Shown: piece after piece, positions 21,776 through 23,942 of the stretch
How positions within the stretch are numbered: position 1 is the stretch's first letter
Layout of the letters: the number at the start of each line of letters is the position of its first letter
NCBI GenBank assembly: GCA_004335635.1
Contig: QAXH01000917.1
Location: 9,836-33,777 of the forward strand
Direction: 5' to 3'
From: Chloromonas sp. AAM2
Lineage: Eukaryota > Chlorophyta > Chlorophyceae > Chlamydomonadales > Chlamydomonadaceae
DNA length: 23,942 bases
Position numbers and translations under genes: made by a program
Notes under the pieces: generated by a model
Database searches by the model: none
What the model was told of the DNA's origin: nothing
What the model saw: the letters and a program-made list of their open reading frames with translations, nothing else

Positions 21776-23942
21776 ATGATGCATCAAGTCGCATCGCCGA
21801 TGTTGCCAGGGCCATTGACAGCCAACTCGTGGCTGGTTTGGTTGCTAGCCTGCATAATTGATGAGGCATCTCGGGCGCAGGCGCAGTCCACAGTTGGCGA
21901 TGCAGGGCCCGCAGCCAACGCGCATCCAAGATGCAAACCGCAGGTGAGATGGCGACAATTTGATGCACATCAAACCGGCATGCTCTCTAGGTCTTAATGA
22001 TGTGTGTCTGGAGTCGCTGCAGCGCAAACTGATAGATTCATGCAAGGTGCAGTGCAACGGTTGTCAGCAGGTGGCAATCAAACTCGGATGGTAGCTGCTG
22101 AGCATGCACATCCAGATCCAGGCTGTGCTCACGGAGTTTTATGACGTAGCGCTCGACGTGCACTTGAACTTTTGGTGCACAGCCATCAAATGTTCGTGCC
22201 AACACATGGGAATTGATGGCAACACCCTAATGACCAGCTTCTATGACACGTCATTGAGTGCTGGACAAGTCCTTGGCCTGAGTGAGCAGAATCCGCATAT
22301 GATTTTGCACTCTGAGATCAGTGACAATGCTATGTATGCTATAACAGTGCTGACCATCTCTCTGACGTTCAGGCCAAGTCAGTTACGTTATGTCTCAGGG
22401 ACAGGGTTACTCAGTGGGCGTTGTGAAAGCAGGAGCCTGGCAGTCAGTGGCAGAGCAAGATACCACCCGAATTGCGTCCAGGCGTCAGCACAGCCTTCCA
22501 CATGCATGTTATCGATTGCCACGTGCGATTCTTGTGAGGCGGACAATCATCACAGGCTCTGCTGCTGACCATGGGAAGCATTGCGTTTTCGTGGTCCTTT
22601 GCATTATTAGATGTGGTCTTATGCATCACCAGATTGGCACCATGTGCATCACGTGATGCAGGGCCTTCTGGTTCTGGAGCAGCCCTACCCGCGGCCAGCG
22701 CTGACCAACAAGAACCTGCCGGTCTGCCCCCAGGCACGTGCCCACATGCCCACATGCAGAAGTTTGGCACAGCTGCCCATGATGATCAGAGCAGCAATGA
22801 CAGCAGCAGCAGGGGTGGCATAGCATATTCAACGTTATGCAGTGCCAGGCTGTATGCTTGCACACAGTGGCGACGCAACCGGCAGCATGACGGCTGACCT
22901 GCACAAGAGCAGTCCCATGCCTTATGCATGCACACACTGACGTCACAAGCGACCCGACTGGAATGGCCAGGCACAGTTGGGTGCACTTCGACACGTGCCT
23001 TCTACTCACTGCCCTCGTGGGCGCAATCTCATGCGTGCCTGCTGACCCTCTGCCCATGCCGCACGCCCCATGCTTGCCCCATGCAGTTCAGCTGCAGTTG
23101 CTGCGGGCGGCACCATGCGCTGGGCATCCTGCGCACCCTTGTGCCCGCACTGGGGACACAAGGTGGGGTACTGCAGGAGGGGGCACAGGCAGTACAGGCA
23201 ACGGGCAGCAGAAAAGCATAGGACAATCAGAAAACCACCTTGCCATACCAGTTACGTTTGACCTCATCACATGGAATCGCTGGAGTTATGGAGTTATGAG
23301 GTGGTTGACAATACGTGCAACACATTAAGCACATGTTTTCCCCACCTGCAAGTTGGTTGCTGTTCTCGCCATTCTCCTGGTTTTCCGTACTAGTTCGTGT
23401 TTGACACGGATGTGTGGAGACCTGTGGCAGCGCATCGGTTGGTCGGTTGGTCGGTTTTTCACCCCTGCATATCGCCCTGCAGGCAGCGGGTCCGGGCCGG
23501 GGGACGGGGAGGGCACCCTGTCAAGCAAGTGTGCAGACATGACCATCCTCCTGAGCTGCCGGGTGTGTGACCCAGAGGTGAGACACGTGCGACAGGACTG
23601 GCATGAGTGACGGACGGACGGGCTCGGAATACAAGGTTTGGACACGGACTGGGCAGTATGGCAAGCTCTCATAGCCTCGCACAATCTTCTTCACTCTCAC
23701 ACTCACAGTAGAACTACGCTCGGCATATGGCCTGTTCGCTACTCTGTTTCCACACATCTTGTTACGTTTTCCCCTGCCCTGTAGGTTGGCCTGGGCACCA
23801 AGCCGCATGTGTGCAGCAGCACGTGTTCCCTGTGGTATGCTGCATGCAAGGACGACTTCTTCACCTTTGACGCGCGGGGGGTGGCGCTGCAGCCGTGTCC
23901 CGCGGCGGGGCCAGGGCCGGGGGCCGAGCCGTGTGTGCGGCT
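21776..23942 (+). CDS. Gene F: secreted folate-receptor-like cysteine-rich protein (5' part)
   Basis: Exons are 21776..21943, 22662..22733, 23087..23162, 23483..23577 and 23785..>23942, with phases 0, 0, 1, 0. Residues 1-36 (MMHQVASPMLPG.., core WLVWLLACII) form a signal peptide. Then come CKPQ, LPVCPQ, FSCSCCGRHHALGILRTLV, CADMTILLSCRVCDPEVG and HVCSSTCSLWYAACKDDFFT. The order Cys-Pro, Cys-Cys, LxCxxCDP, CxxxCxxWYxACxxDFF matches the folate-receptor-like family found in vertebrate folate receptors and in HHIP-like proteins of plants and algae. The family is extracellular. Folate binding cannot be assumed, because relatives carry the fold without it. The intron after 22733 has a GC donor (CAG|GCACGT). 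The frame is still open at the right edge, so a C-terminal domain may follow. Confidence 0.82.

Noticed and set aside
22104..22656. Plus-strand open frames (MHIQIQAVLTEF.., MSQGQGYSVGVV..) between gene F exons 1 and 2
   Set aside because: Joining exon 1 (CKPQ) directly to 22662 keeps phase and the folate-receptor-like pattern. Neither frame adds a recognisable segment.

Overview
This is nuclear DNA from a green alga, most likely a chlorophycean of the Volvox/Chlamydomonas/Haematococcus type. The evidence is small phase-matched exons split by many introns, GTGAGT/GTGCGT-like donors, (T/C)GCAG acceptors, a TGTAA polyadenylation motif, Gln/Ala/Gly-rich low-complexity coding sequence and algal-style leader peptides. 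There is no bacterial operon structure, rRNA, tRNA, CRISPR array or recognisable transposase. The species cannot be named from the sequence alone.

I reconstructed six genes by hand from splice signals, reading phase and protein continuity. Gene A (-, <203..2701) encodes a long disordered N-terminus leading into a first hydrophobic segment, and runs off the left edge. Gene B (+, 3063..7002) is a complete HAD-superfamily phosphatase of the phosphoglycolate/4-nitrophenyl phosphatase family. Gene C (-, 7811..9752) is a complete 280-residue secreted protein with two PAN/Apple-like repeats. Gene D (-, 11557..14391) is a complete 662-residue protein of unknown function with a possible organelle leader and a polyQ-containing tail. 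Gene E (+, 14781..20818) is a roughly 1000-residue protein of unknown function in about 13 exons, with an apparent one-base frame break at a run of twelve G. Gene F (+, 21776..>23942) is the start of a secreted folate-receptor-like cysteine-rich protein, cut by the right edge.

A/B and D/E are head-to-head pairs with short shared upstream regions (about 360 and 390 bp). B and C converge. C and D lie in tandem on the minus strand. E and F lie in tandem on the plus strand. Nothing suggests that the six genes form one pathway: there is one metabolic enzyme, two secreted cysteine-rich proteins, one probable membrane protein and two unknown proteins.

The most unusual feature is a set of short tandem duplications built from splice junctions. 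A 30-bp minisatellite carries a copy of a splice donor in most units. Two introns end in duplicated acceptor junctions, of period 52 and 78 bp, where only the downstream acceptor keeps the frame. A 17-bp duplication begins at a donor. Three introns appear to use GC rather than GT donors.
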